Shown here: piece after piece, positions 1 through 4,777 of the stretch | Layout of the letters: the number at the start of each line of letters is the position of its first letter | Numbering within the stretch: position 1 is the first letter of the stretch | Source of the DNA: Acidobacteriota bacterium | GTDB lineage: Bacteria > Acidobacteriota > Vicinamibacteria > Vicinamibacterales > CAVVIG01 | Assembly: GCA_016195295.1 (NCBI GenBank) | Contig: JACPZV010000320.1 | Location: 1-10,533 of the forward strand | Length of the DNA stretch: 10,533 nucleotides | Direction of reading: 5' to 3' | Notes under the pieces: model-generated | Told to the model about the DNA's origin: nothing | Database searches by the model: none | The model's input: only the letters and a program-made list of their open reading frames with translations | Program-made: the position numbers and the translations under genes

Positions 1-39
1 CACAGCTACGACGATGTCGGCCCAATCTGCGACGTTCTC

Positions 40-297
40 CTATGAATACAGGACCAACACTCGTCGACCGTCGGTCGTCGCGGTTCTGCCGCGCGCACTC
101 CTAGCGCGCGCTCTCTTCCCAGCCTCCAGTCCCCAGCCTCCAGCCTCTCTGGCCACGCGATGGGCGTCGATCCAAAACGCCCAGATCATCAGCACCCACA
201 TCGCCTGCGCGGACCAGACGACCGCGCCCGCGCTCGGCGGTACGGGACCGAAGGCGTTCGCCAGGTACGCGACGATGAGAAAAATGATCAGCGCCGC
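40..297 (-). pseudogene. C-terminal fragment of a small membrane protein
   Basis: Read on the minus strand from about 297, this frame encodes two clear hydrophobic helices. The first begins ALIIFLIVAYLANAFG. After a short PVPPS turn the second contains AMWVLMIWAFWIDAHR, and its tryptophan content and aromatic edge are typical of real inner-membrane segments. The convincing part ends near 155. Beyond it the frame runs into a heptamer repeat array and low-complexity basic sequence until TAG at 40-42, so the native stop has probably been lost. Upstream there is no start: the frame reads through the start of a methyltransferase gene, which occupies another frame. I therefore call it a 3' gene fragment produced by a deletion. 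I do not recognise the family. An assembly join is an alternative explanation. Confidence 0.5.
119..146. repeat. Heptamer array, unit CCAGCCT
   Basis: Four consecutive 7-nt units with exact phase: CCAGCCT, CCAGTCC, CCAGCCT, CCAGCCT. The array overlaps the degraded tail of the membrane-protein fragment. It belongs to the class of short 7-nt-period arrays found between genes across this window. Confidence 0.75.
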
Positions 298-421
298 AGC
301 CGAGATCGAGAATCCGCTCGCCAGCTTTCGGCGCGAGCAGATCGATGACGCCCGCTCCGAGGTCGGAGACGAAGCGCGCGTTACGGGCGTAGGTTTCAGG
401 ATCCCACTGTTGTGTCGTCAT
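293..421 (-). pseudogene. N-terminal fragment of a SAM-dependent methyltransferase
   Basis: The first 43 codons from the ATG at 419-421 read as the start of a class I methyltransferase. WDPETYARNARFV is the usual opening helix, and ERILDLGCG (residues 35-43) is motif I, the glycine-rich loop that binds S-adenosylmethionine. After the last Gly of motif I the frame turns into arginine-rich nonsense, and the sense reading passes to another frame that encodes membrane helices. The sequence around the break is GC-repetitive (GGCTGCGGCGCTG), which would suit a microhomology deletion. The rest of the fold (motifs II-IV and the substrate region, normally some 200 residues) is absent, so no active enzyme can be made. 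The family call is firm. Whether the loss is biological or an assembly artefact cannot be told from the sequence. Confidence 0.65.
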
Positions 422-443
422 GTCCTTCGCGACCGCCGAATCG

Positions 444-468
444 TAGGGCGGGTCCTTTCGGACCCGCC
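444..468. repeat. Hairpin repeat, copy 1 (TAGGGCGGGTCC type)
   Basis: A perfect 9-bp inverted repeat with arms GGCGGGTCC (447-455) and GGACCCGCC (460-468), loop TTTC, preceded by TAG. It lies between the 3' end of the YbjQ gene and the start of the methyltransferase fragment. There is no T-run after the stem on either strand, so it is not a standard intrinsic terminator. The same element recurs near 897, 5524, 7244, 7277, 8444 and 8480. Confidence 0.85.
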
Positions 469-475
469 TCGCCGA

Positions 476-811
476 TCATTCACGCGAGACGAGGACGGCC
501 GTGCCGTAGCAAAGGACTTCGGTCACGCCCTGCATGACCTCGGTCGCGTCGTAGCGGAGGCCGATCACGGCATTGGCGCCGAGGGCGTTTGCGTGCTCGA
601 GCACCAGCTCGAGGGCGTCCGCGCGCGTCTTCTCGCAGAGCTCCGTCAGCAGCGTGATGTTGCCGCCGAGCAGCGTCTGCAGGCCCGCACCAATCGTGCC
701 GAACACCGACCGCGACCGGACCGTCACGCCGCGGACGACGCCGAGCGTCTTCGTGATTCGATAGCCATCCAGTACGAACGCTGTGGTCGTCATCGCGTGA
801 TCGATCGCCAT
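476..811 (-). CDS. YbjQ/UPF0145 family protein
   Basis: This 111-residue protein matches the YbjQ/UPF0145 family (also called the heavy-metal-binding domain family), small soluble proteins of about 105 residues known to assemble into pentamers. Their biochemical role is not established. The family signature is visible: the opening strand before GYRITKTLGVVRG, then GTIGAGLQTLLGGNIT, a helix TELCEKTRADALELVLEHA and the closing block GANAVIGLRYDATE. A strong ribosome binding site, AGGAGG, lies about 6 nt before the ATG at 809-811 and decides that start over the internal ATG six codons later. Length equals the family norm, so the gene is intact. It stands alone between repeat-bearing gaps and gene fragments, so context gives no hint of a partner. 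Confidence 0.9.
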   Translation of the reverse strand: MAIDHAMTTTAFVLDGYRITKTLGVVRGVTVRSRSVFGTIGAGLQTLLGGNITLLTELCEKTRADALELVLEHANALGANAVIGLRYDATEVMQGVTEVLCYGTAVLVSRE

Positions 812-839
812 CGGGCCTCCTGGGAAGGGAATCGTAATG

Positions 840-897
840 CGAATTGCGGAAGGCGGATTGCGGATTTCGGAGATGGCGGATGGGAAATTGCGGATGT
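840..897. repeat. Heptamer array, unit CGGATTG
   Basis: Five in-phase 7-nt units run from 840 to 874 (CGAATTG, CGGAAGG, CGGATTG, CGGATTT, CGGAGAT). After a 2-nt slip three more follow from 877 to 897 (CGGATGG, GAAATTG, CGGATGT). The last unit runs directly into hairpin copy 2. The array lies just upstream of the YbjQ ribosome binding site. Confidence 0.75.
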
Positions 898-921
898 AGG
901 GCGGGGCCTTTTGGACCCGCC
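897..921. repeat. Hairpin repeat, copy 2 (one arm mismatch)
   Basis: The same element as copy 1 with a TTTT loop. The left arm is GGCGGGGCC (900-908), one base off the perfect complement of the right arm GGACCCGCC (913-921). It marks the exact place where recognisable N-acetyltransferase coding begins, so it lies at or next to a rearrangement breakpoint. Confidence 0.8.
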
Positions 922-1393
922 GTCCCCGGCGGAGCGAGGCGACGCGTGGCTCGCCGACGTCGGCTTCGGCGGAATCGGTCTGCTCGAGCCGATGCCGCTG
1001 CGCGACGGCGCGTCATCCGAGCAGGGCGGGCTCACGTATCGGCTGCGGCGCGAGGCGCACGTGTGGGTGCTGTCGATGCGCGATGCTGATGCGATCGAGA
1101 GCGATCTCTACGAATTCTCGGAGGATCCGCAGACGCCGGGTGACGTCGCGGTGGCGAACCATTACACGTCAACGCATCCAGATTCGATCTTCCGCCGGAC
1201 GCTGACCATCCAACGCGCCAGCCGCGACGAGCGCACGATCCTGCGAGGGGACGCCCTGACGCGCTACCGCGAGGGCAGGATGACGGAAGAACCCATCGCA
1301 CGAGAACGCTTGTGCGACGTGGCGCGCGCTCTGTTCGGCGTCGAGCTGCCGAGCGGACCGTTCGTGTTCGACGAGACCGCCAGCGATCCGTAG
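922..1393 (+). pseudogene. 3' fragment of an arylamine N-acetyltransferase
   Basis: From about 935 the plus strand encodes the C-terminal half of an arylamine N-acetyltransferase, which transfers an acetyl group from acetyl-CoA to arylamines and hydrazines. The anchor is WLADVGFGG, which holds the Asp of the family's Cys-His-Asp triad. It is followed by a PLRDG turn, a YEFSEDPQ segment and the conserved NHYTSTHPDSIF block, ending at TAG 1391-1393. The first half, which should carry the catalytic Cys and His, is missing: upstream lie a hairpin repeat and a heptamer array in place of coding sequence. The open frame continues upstream by chance but has no family sequence there. It is the only recognisable plus-strand coding here, and it converges on the minus-strand gene to its right. 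The family call is strong, and the fragment cannot be an active enzyme. Confidence 0.8.
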
Positions 1394-1737
1394 AGTCCAG
1401 CGGACGCCTGGGTAGCGCCGTCCTGCGCGAACTCATTCTTCCTCGGGTTGATCCGCCGTTGGAAAACGACTCGTCCGTAGACGAACGGCTGCCGAGACAG
1501 CGGCAGGATCGGCGTCGGCTCCGGCCAGTCAAACGGCCCGGACGCCGTCGAACTTGGGATGACCACGACGAGCGCCTGGGATCGCTCGGGAACGAACCAC
1601 TGCGTGCCGGTCAGGTCGACCGCGGAGTGACTTGCGCGGAGGACGGTCACGGCCTCCTCCGGTGACAGCGGTCGTGTTTGGCCGTGGACCGATCCCGCGA
1701 ACATTGAGAAAAGCAGCGCAAAATGGAGCGTCCTCAC
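1264..1737 (-). CDS. Small secreted hypothetical protein
   Basis: I do not recognise the family. The start is the GTG at 1735-1737, chosen because a GGGAGGGA ribosome binding site lies about 8 nt upstream and because the first residues then form a signal peptide: VRTLHFALLFSMFAGSVHGQ with a likely cleavage near the final GQ. The mature part has SPEEAVTVLRASHSAVDLTGTQW and a proline-rich stretch ending in VYGRVVFQRR. The last 43 codons overlap the N-acetyltransferase tail on the opposite strand and look low-complexity, so they are probably not native. In another minus-strand frame a short natural-looking tail, PTADQPEEE, ends in TGA at 1433-1435, so a frameshift near the A-run at 1463-1466 could explain the odd end. 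The N-terminal 100 residues are the supported part. Confidence 0.55.
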   Translation of the reverse strand: MRTLHFALLFSMFAGSVHGQTRPLSPEEAVTVLRASHSAVDLTGTQWFVPERSQALVVVIPSSTASGPFDWPEPTPILPLSRQPFVYGRVVFQRRINPRKNEFAQDGATQASAGLYGSLAVSSNTNGPLGSSTPNRARATSHKRSRAMGSSVILPSR

Positions 1738-1863
1738 AGGAGTGTTCCCTCCCTCTCCGATCTCTTCAAGAAGAGGGCCACGAAGCAACCGACGTCAGTT
1801 ACAACGAGTTGAGCCTTCATAAGAACACTCAACCACGCCCAAATCGCGACATGCCGCAAAGTC

Positions 1864-1891
1864 AGCAATCAATCTGAAATCTGAAATCTCC
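1864..1891. repeat. Heptamer array, unit AATCTGA
   Basis: Units AGCAATC, AATCTGA, AATCTGA, AATCTCC in exact 7-nt phase, ending five bases before the stop codon (minus strand) of the exported aldolase gene. It is the most AT-rich of the arrays in the window. Confidence 0.65.
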
Positions 1892-1895
1892 CGCA

Positions 1896-2960
1896 TCACT
1901 TCGCAAACGGTCCGACCTCGGGCTTCGGTTGGGTGTTCGCCAGCGGACCGAGCTCGGCGGCCACGCCGCGCGCGATCGCGGCGGTTTCGCTGCCCGCCTG
2001 GAAGCACGTGAAGTCCGGCCGGTCGCGCCACGCGAAGGGACCGCAGAGCCGCACGTGCGCCTTGATCGCGGCGTCGTGCACGATGTTGATCGCGCGCTCG
2101 TAGTCGGGCGTGCCTTGCCGGTAGCCCGAGAAGTTGCCGAGATCGCCGCTCGCCGCGAAGACCGCCGTCACGCCCGGCACCTTCGCGATCTCGTCGGCAT
2201 CCTTGAGCCCCTGCAGCGTCTCGATCATCAGGATCAGCACGACGTTGTCGTTGATGGTGTTGCGATAACCGCCCGGGACGTTGCCCCACATGTTGCCGTC
2301 GAACGCCTGGCCGCCGCCGTTGCTGCGCCGGCCGAGCGGCGGGAAGTACGTCCAGTTCCTCGCCTCGATCGCTTCGGCGAGCGAATCAACGGTCGGCACG
2401 ACGACGACCAGCGCGCCGGCGTCGAGGGCGTGCTGGATCTCGCGCTCGTCTGTGTACGCGACGCGCACGCCCGGCACGGCCTTCGCGTTCGGGCACGCGC
2501 GCCACATCCGCGCAACAGACTGCCAGTCACGCGCATCGTGCTGCATCTCGGTCCAGATGAAGTCGTAGCCGGCATTCGCCATCGCGCAGTACGACTCGGG
2601 ATCGGTCGCGCTGAAGACCGTGCCGCCGGTCACCTTCCCGCCCTGCATCATTTTGATCTTCGCGGGATTCCAGATCTTCGAGCCCGCCGGCGGATTGAAC
2701 GCGGGCCCGTACTTCCACGTGTCGGCATTGAAGGGCCCCTGATTCACCGCCCCGGGTGGCGCGACCATCCGCGCGTTGCTGTCCCTCCCCGCGGGCGCCG
2801 CGAGTGGAAACTGCGTCGCGCCCGGTTGCGCGTTGTTCGCGTAGGGATCGGCGGACGGGGCCGGCTGCGCCGGCGTCTGTGGTGCCTGTGATGTTTGTCC
2901 AGCGAACGTCGCAACTGCCAACGCCGCGCACGCAAGAGCTGAGAAAAGCAAGCGCTTCAT
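1896..2960 (-). CDS. Exported HpcH/HpaI-type aldolase/citrate lyase family protein
   Basis: This 354-residue protein has an N-terminal signal peptide (MKRLLFSALACAALAVATFA), a Pro/Gln/Ala-rich linker to about residue 70, and then a domain of the HpcH/HpaI aldolase family (class II, metal-dependent pyruvate aldolases). The expected active-site positions are present: His141 in TEMQHDARDW, Arg166 in PGVRV, the AGALVVVVPTVDS strand (181-193), the metal-ligand Glu247 in LMIETLQG, and Asp273 in SGDLGNFSGY. Substrate cannot be told. Family members usually work in the cytoplasm on hydroxy-keto acids, so export is notable. The start is the ATG at 2958-2960: AGGAG lies 7 nt upstream, while the GTG two codons earlier would overlap it. 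The gene stands alone. Family call is solid, function as an active aldolase is inferred. Confidence 0.85.
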   Translation of the reverse strand: MKRLLFSALACAALAVATFAGQTSQAPQTPAQPAPSADPYANNAQPGATQFPLAAPAGRDSNARMVAPPGAVNQGPFNADTWKYGPAFNPPAGSKIWNPAKIKMMQGGKVTGGTVFSATDPESYCAMANAGYDFIWTEMQHDARDWQSVARMWRACPNAKAVPGVRVAYTDEREIQHALDAGALVVVVPTVDSLAEAIEARNWTYFPPLGRRSNGGGQAFDGNMWGNVPGGYRNTINDNVVLILMIETLQGLKDADEIAKVPGVTAVFAASGDLGNFSGYRQGTPDYERAINIVHDAAIKAHVRLCGPFAWRDRPDFTCFQAGSETAAIARGVAAELGPLANTQPKPEVGPFAK

Positions 2961-3022
2961 AGTCACTCTCCTCTATGAATGGTTCGCACAGCGGAGACTA
3001 TGCGCCTCCGCTCTCGCCGAAA

Positions 3023-3433
3023 TCAATAGGGGGTCACGCAGGGGACGATCTGGCGGCTGTGGCGCCGGTAAATCCGAAAGTCGGCGTCGGTGGTGAGGAT
3101 CACCGGGTCCGGCAGCGTTTCGCTCATGCGCACGAGGCACGCATCCGCGAGGCTCATGGGGACGCTCGCGTATTTCTGCATCAGTCTCAGCACCGGCTCC
3201 AAATCGCTGGCCAGATCGAACCCGACGGCCACCGACCTGCGGCGAAGCAGCGCGCTCAGCGCGGGCGCGCCGCGCGGGCCCAGCAAATGAAACGCCTCGG
3301 AGAGCACGGCGTCGCACGTACGCCACGGAAGGACGAACTGGGACGCCTGCGCCACCGCCCACCGGTGATGGGAGTCGCGGCGGCTGAGGAGCGCCACCAC
3401 GAAACCGGCGTCAACGAGGGCGCTTCCGGCCAT
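3023..3433 (-). CDS. VapC-like PIN-domain ribonuclease toxin
   Basis: A 136-residue PIN-domain protein, the toxin of a VapBC pair, expected to cleave RNA with metal ions held by four acidic residues. All are present: Asp8 in ALVDAGF, Glu46 in LSEAFHLL, Asp97 in SLADACLV and Asp116 in LTTDADF. Length fits the family. The start at 3431-3433 lies 23 nt inside the end of the antitoxin gene, and the ribosome site before it is weak, so translation is probably coupled to the antitoxin. The intact acidic tetrad suggests a functional toxin. Its RNA target cannot be read from the sequence. Confidence 0.88.
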   Translation of the reverse strand: MAGSALVDAGFVVALLSRRDSHHRWAVAQASQFVLPWRTCDAVLSEAFHLLGPRGAPALSALLRRRSVAVGFDLASDLEPVLRLMQKYASVPMSLADACLVRMSETLPDPVILTTDADFRIYRRHSRQIVPCVTPY

Positions 3434-3668
3434 AGCCCGTGGCCTGGAGATATCGCTTCTTCCGCGCGCTCAGATCGGCTGGCAATCCGTCCACTGAGCC
3501 GATGAGATCCGCGATGGCGTCGAGCGAGGCACGGCGGCGCCGCGTTGATCGCGGAACCACCTGCAGCCGCTCGCGCACGATATCCGACTTGGAAATCCGG
3601 CGCCCGCGCGACTCGGCTTCGATTTCCGCGACCAGCGGCTCGGGCAACCGCACGGTGAGCGTCTTCAT
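3411..3668 (-). CDS. VapB-like ribbon-helix-helix antitoxin
   Basis: An 85-residue protein whose first 40 residues have the ribbon-helix-helix pattern: strand KTLTVRLPEPL, helix VAEIEAESRG, then RRISKSDIVRERLQ, the second helix with the usual S-x-S-D cap. This domain would dimerise and bind its own promoter. The basic C-terminal part should wrap the PIN toxin. The gene precedes and overlaps the toxin gene by 23 nt, the usual antitoxin-first order. No Shine-Dalgarno sequence is seen before the ATG at 3666-3668, whereas several other genes in the window have strong ones. A TAATAC box ends 10 nt upstream, so the mRNA may have almost no leader. Confidence 0.85.
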   Translation of the reverse strand: MKTLTVRLPEPLVAEIEAESRGRRISKSDIVRERLQVVPRSTRRRRASLDAIADLIGSVDGLPADLSARKKRYLQATGYGRKRPR

Positions 3669-3669
3669 G

Positions 3670-3700
3670 AGCGCCAGTGTATTACGTAAGCGTCAGCGCT
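3670..3700 (-). promoter_or_regulatory. Candidate vapBC promoter/operator
   Basis: Just upstream of the antitoxin start is a palindrome TTACGTAA (3682-3689) nested within AGCGC (3670-3674) and GCGCT (3696-3700), with nearly the same centre. On the minus strand TAATAC (3684-3679) could serve as a -10 box. Ribbon-helix-helix antitoxins usually bind such dyads to repress their own operon. No convincing -35 box is seen. Confidence 0.35.
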
Positions 3701-3713
3701 GCAAGACACGGGT

Positions 3714-3737
3714 CCGCGTCCCAGTGTGGGAACGCGG
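3714..3737. other. GC-rich hairpin upstream of vapB
   Basis: Arms CCGCGTCCCA (3714-3723) and TGGG-A-ACGCGG (3727-3737) pair over ten base pairs with one bulged A and a GTG loop. No T-run follows on either strand, so it is not a plain terminator. Its role is unknown. Confidence 0.4.
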
Positions 3738-3760
3738 AGGCCGTGGGCGTCGTGCAGAAT

Positions 3761-3783
3761 ATGCGATTGAATCGCATCTTTTT
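3761..3783 (+). terminator. Possible intrinsic terminator hairpin
   Basis: ATGCGAT (3761-3767) and ATCGCAT (3771-3777) pair perfectly around a TGA loop and are followed by CTTTTT on the plus strand. The stem is short and only moderately GC-rich. No plus-strand gene ends here. It may be what remains of the 3' end of the adjacent permease, or a barrier to plus-strand transcription entering vapBC antisense. Confidence 0.35.
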
Positions 3784-3799
3784 GGCGCGGGTTTGCCGC

Positions 3800-4033
3800 T
3801 CACTCGTCGCGCAGCGCGAGCATCGGATCCATCCTCGACGCGCGGCGGGCCGGCGGGTGCGTGGCCACGGCCGCGACAGCGGTGATGACGGCGACGACGG
3901 CGCTCATGGTCCACGGATCGGTCGCCTCGACGCCAAACAGCATCCCGCCGAGGATACGGCTCATCGCCAGCGACGCGACGAGACCGGCGCCCAGGCCGAT
4001 CGCGACCGGCGCAAATCCCTGGCGTCGTACCAG
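3800..4033 (-). pseudogene. C-terminal fragment of an FtsX/ADOP-type permease
   Basis: The minus strand from 4033 to the TGA at 3800-3802 encodes 77 residues with the typical end of a MacB/FtsX-like permease of the acidobacterial duplicated-permease type. It starts LVRRQGFAPVAIGLGAG, has a helix VASLAMSRILGGMLFGVEA with the usual TDPWT turn, a final membrane helix MSAVVAVITAVAAVA, and closes with RRASRMDPMLALRDE, the standard cytoplasmic tail. A TAG in frame lies immediately before the first residue, and upstream sequence in all frames has no permease character, so about 700 residues are missing. It sits between two toxin-antitoxin pairs. The family call is strong, and the fragment is non-functional. 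Confidence 0.75.
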
Positions 4034-4129
4034 CTACCGGATGTGCGCGGGTCTTGGATGGCGCCGCCGGTTGTGGCTTGAGCATCCACGTGTGCCTGGC
4101 GGTCATGGTCATGACGGACGCGGATTATT

Positions 4130-4474
4130 TCACAGGTCCAGGAACTCACGGACCGCCGCCCGGACTTCGTCCTGAAGCGCCTCGGGCAATTCTCCAAGGT
4201 CGCGTCGGAACAGCGCGTTGTCCCAGGAAAGCATCTGATCGACGAGCACGTCGCTGTCGGACTTGAGGCCGCAGGTTCCGCGGGACAACCGCACGCGCAG
4301 CGGAAACGCGTCGTTCACGACACGAGTCGAAAGCGGCAGCACGACCGTACTCGGCAAGCCGGCGTCCGCGAACGCGCTGGGCTGAATGGCCAGACAGGGA
4401 CGGCGTTTTCCAGGTTTGGTCCCCACGCGCGGCTCGAGGTCGACCACGTAGACGTGCCACCGGCGCGGCGTCAC
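4130..4474 (-). CDS. MazF/PemK-type endoribonuclease toxin
   Basis: With the GTG start at 4472-4474 the protein has 114 residues, the usual MazF length. The family core is clear: strand WHVYVVDLEPRVGTKPGKRRP with the conserved Arg25 before Pro26, then VVLPLST with the conserved Thr50, and a closing helix after RDLGELPEALQDEVR. MazF toxins cut single-stranded mRNA at short motifs. The GTG overlaps the antitoxin's TGA as GTGA, so the two genes are translationally coupled. A longer frame opens upstream but it overlaps the antitoxin and has no family sequence, so I prefer the GTG. Cleavage motif cannot be predicted. Confidence 0.87.
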   Translation of the reverse strand: MTPRRWHVYVVDLEPRVGTKPGKRRPCLAIQPSAFADAGLPSTVVLPLSTRVVNDAFPLRVRLSRGTCGLKSDSDVLVDQMLSWDNALFRRDLGELPEALQDEVRAAVREFLDL

Positions 4475-4713
4475 GGACGAACGCGTTTGAAACGCGAGTG
4501 GCGCTGGAACTCCGCATTCACCCGCCGGCTGTCGGCGGCCACGCGGGCCGCCGCGCGCTTCCACCGCTCGGTGCGTTCCTGGCGAGCCGCCTGCTGCTCC
4601 AGGAGGTCCATGCCGGCGCGCACAATATCGATCTTGCGGCTCACGCCGAGCCGCGCTTTCAGCTGTTCGATTCGGCGATCGTCGGCGTGCTGAATCATCA
4701 GCGGCTTACCCAT
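4471..4713 (-). CDS. Ribbon-helix-helix antitoxin partner of MazF
   Basis: An 80-residue protein preceding the MazF-type gene with a 4-nt overlap. Residues 5-40 (LMIQHADDRRIEQLKARLG, then VSRKIDIVRAGMDLLEQQA) fit a ribbon-helix-helix DNA-binding fold, not the AbrB-like fold of E. coli MazE, so this is one of the MazF pairs with an alternative antitoxin. The rest is a charged, Arg-rich helix that should bind and block the toxin. No Shine-Dalgarno sequence precedes the ATG at 4711-4713, and a TATACT box ends only 7 nt upstream, which would put the transcript start at or next to the start codon. Direct autoregulation through the adjacent dyads is likely. Confidence 0.75.
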   Translation of the reverse strand: MGKPLMIQHADDRRIEQLKARLGVSRKIDIVRAGMDLLEQQAARQERTERWKRAAARVAADSRRVNAEFQRHSRFKRVRP

Positions 4714-4749
4714 ATTCTTGAGTATACTTCAGAATATACTCGCGTCGAC
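4712..4749 (-). promoter_or_regulatory. Nested dyads forming the mazF-operon promoter/operator
   Basis: Two perfect inverted repeats overlap here. GAGTATA (4720-4726) pairs with TATACTC (4735-4741), and ATATTCT (4712-4718) pairs with AGAATAT (4731-4737). On the minus strand TATACT (4726-4721) is a good -10 hexamer, and TCGACG (4748-4743) is a fair -35 at 16-nt spacing. The second dyad includes the first bases of the antitoxin start codon. The AT-rich patch stands out from its GC-rich surroundings. Confidence 0.55.
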
Positions 4750-4777
4750 CCTCGCAGCCCGATCCCGTCCCGCCCTG

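Noticed and set aside
444..468. Hairpin repeats as ordinary intrinsic terminators
   Set aside because: Stems are strong but no T-run follows on either strand, the same element occurs in both orientations, and some copies lie upstream of genes.
14..935. Long plus-strand frame reading into the N-acetyltransferase fragment
   Set aside because: It lies opposite the methyltransferase fragment and the YbjQ gene and has no family sequence before about 935. Only the last part is real coding.
1929..2891. Plus-strand frame of 320 codons
   Set aside because: It is the antisense of the aldolase gene, with an Arg/Ala/His/Val-rich composition typical of shadow frames in GC-rich DNA.
2958..2966. GTG start of the aldolase two codons upstream
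   Set aside because: It would lie 1 nt from the AGGAG ribosome site, too close for initiation. The ATG at 2958-2960 has correct spacing and begins the signal peptide with MKR.
4034..4129. Possible extra coding between mazF and the permease fragment
   Set aside because: No frame in this stretch shows permease or other recognisable sequence on either strand.
4130..4564. Longer 144-codon start for the MazF-type toxin
   Set aside because: The extra 30 codons overlap the antitoxin gene and have no family sequence. The GTG overlapping the antitoxin stop gives normal length and coupling.
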